From Sulfitobacter sp. (GTDB lineage Bacteria; Pseudomonadota; Alphaproteobacteria; Rhodobacterales; Rhodobacteraceae), in assembly GCA_024636395.1 (NCBI GenBank), contig JAGXHD010000221.1, positions 1 to 5,818 on the forward strand: a stretch of 5,818 nucleotides of DNA, written 5' to 3'. Positions 5,790 through 5,818 of the stretch are shown one piece after another. The position numbers and the translations under genes are program-made. Numbering within the stretch: position 1 is the first letter of the stretch; every line of letters starts with the position of its first letter. Under the pieces are notes generated by a model. The model had not been told where the DNA came from and ran no database searches. It saw nothing but the letters and a program-made list of their open reading frames with translations.

Positions 5790-5818
5790 ATGCTCGGGCG
5801 GATCGGCGACCGTGTGAC
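5790..5818 (+). CDS. Possible start of a further plus-strand gene (cut by window edge)
   Basis: An ATG at 5790 opens a frame MLGRIGDRV that runs to the window end. AGGA (5778-5781) sits eight bases before it, and it lies 36 bases after the CoA-transferase stop. The other nearby ATG (5782) hits a stop after eleven codons. Nine codons are too few to name a product. It could belong to the same operon, as no terminator is visible between them. Confidence 0.3.

Overview
The window looks like chromosome of an alphaproteobacterium, most likely the roseobacter side of the Rhodobacteraceae. The grounds are a high-GC composition, a clear GcrA (a cell-cycle regulator known only from Alphaproteobacteria), and Arg enzymes that read like roseobacter proteins. 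The family placement is by recognition, not by a search.

Layout. Positions 1-1629 carry two arginine-biosynthesis genes on the minus strand: argD (454-1629) followed by argF (1-378, whose C-terminal part lies beyond the window's left edge). A 618-base non-coding stretch (1630-2247) then separates argD from the divergent gcrA (2248-2838, plus strand). It contains several inverted repeats, a possible 23-codon short ORF, and a strong intrinsic terminator-like hairpin with a T5 tract (2204-2230) that ends only 17 bases before the gcrA start codon. Downstream of gcrA on the same strand are a thiamine-diphosphate enzyme of the acetolactate-synthase superfamily (2939-4561) and a class III (CaiB/BaiF, formyl-CoA-transferase-like) CoA-transferase (4545-5753). 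These two overlap by 17 bases. A possible next gene begins at 5790.

How it fits together. ArgD and ArgF catalyse the acetylornithine aminotransferase and ornithine carbamoyltransferase steps of arginine synthesis. GcrA works with sigma70 and CcrM-methylated GANTC sites to drive S-phase genes. The TPP enzyme and CoA-transferase form a small catabolic-looking unit. The pairing recalls oxalyl-CoA decarboxylase/formyl-CoA transferase, but the TPP enzyme lacks the usual cofactor-motif residues of that family, so its substrate is unknown.

The most interesting signals are the terminator in the gcrA leader, with a possible Cys-rich leader peptide and a competing stem in front of it, and the uncharacterised, tightly coupled TPP-enzyme/CoA-transferase pair. 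I see no CRISPR array, insertion sequence, tRNA or rRNA.
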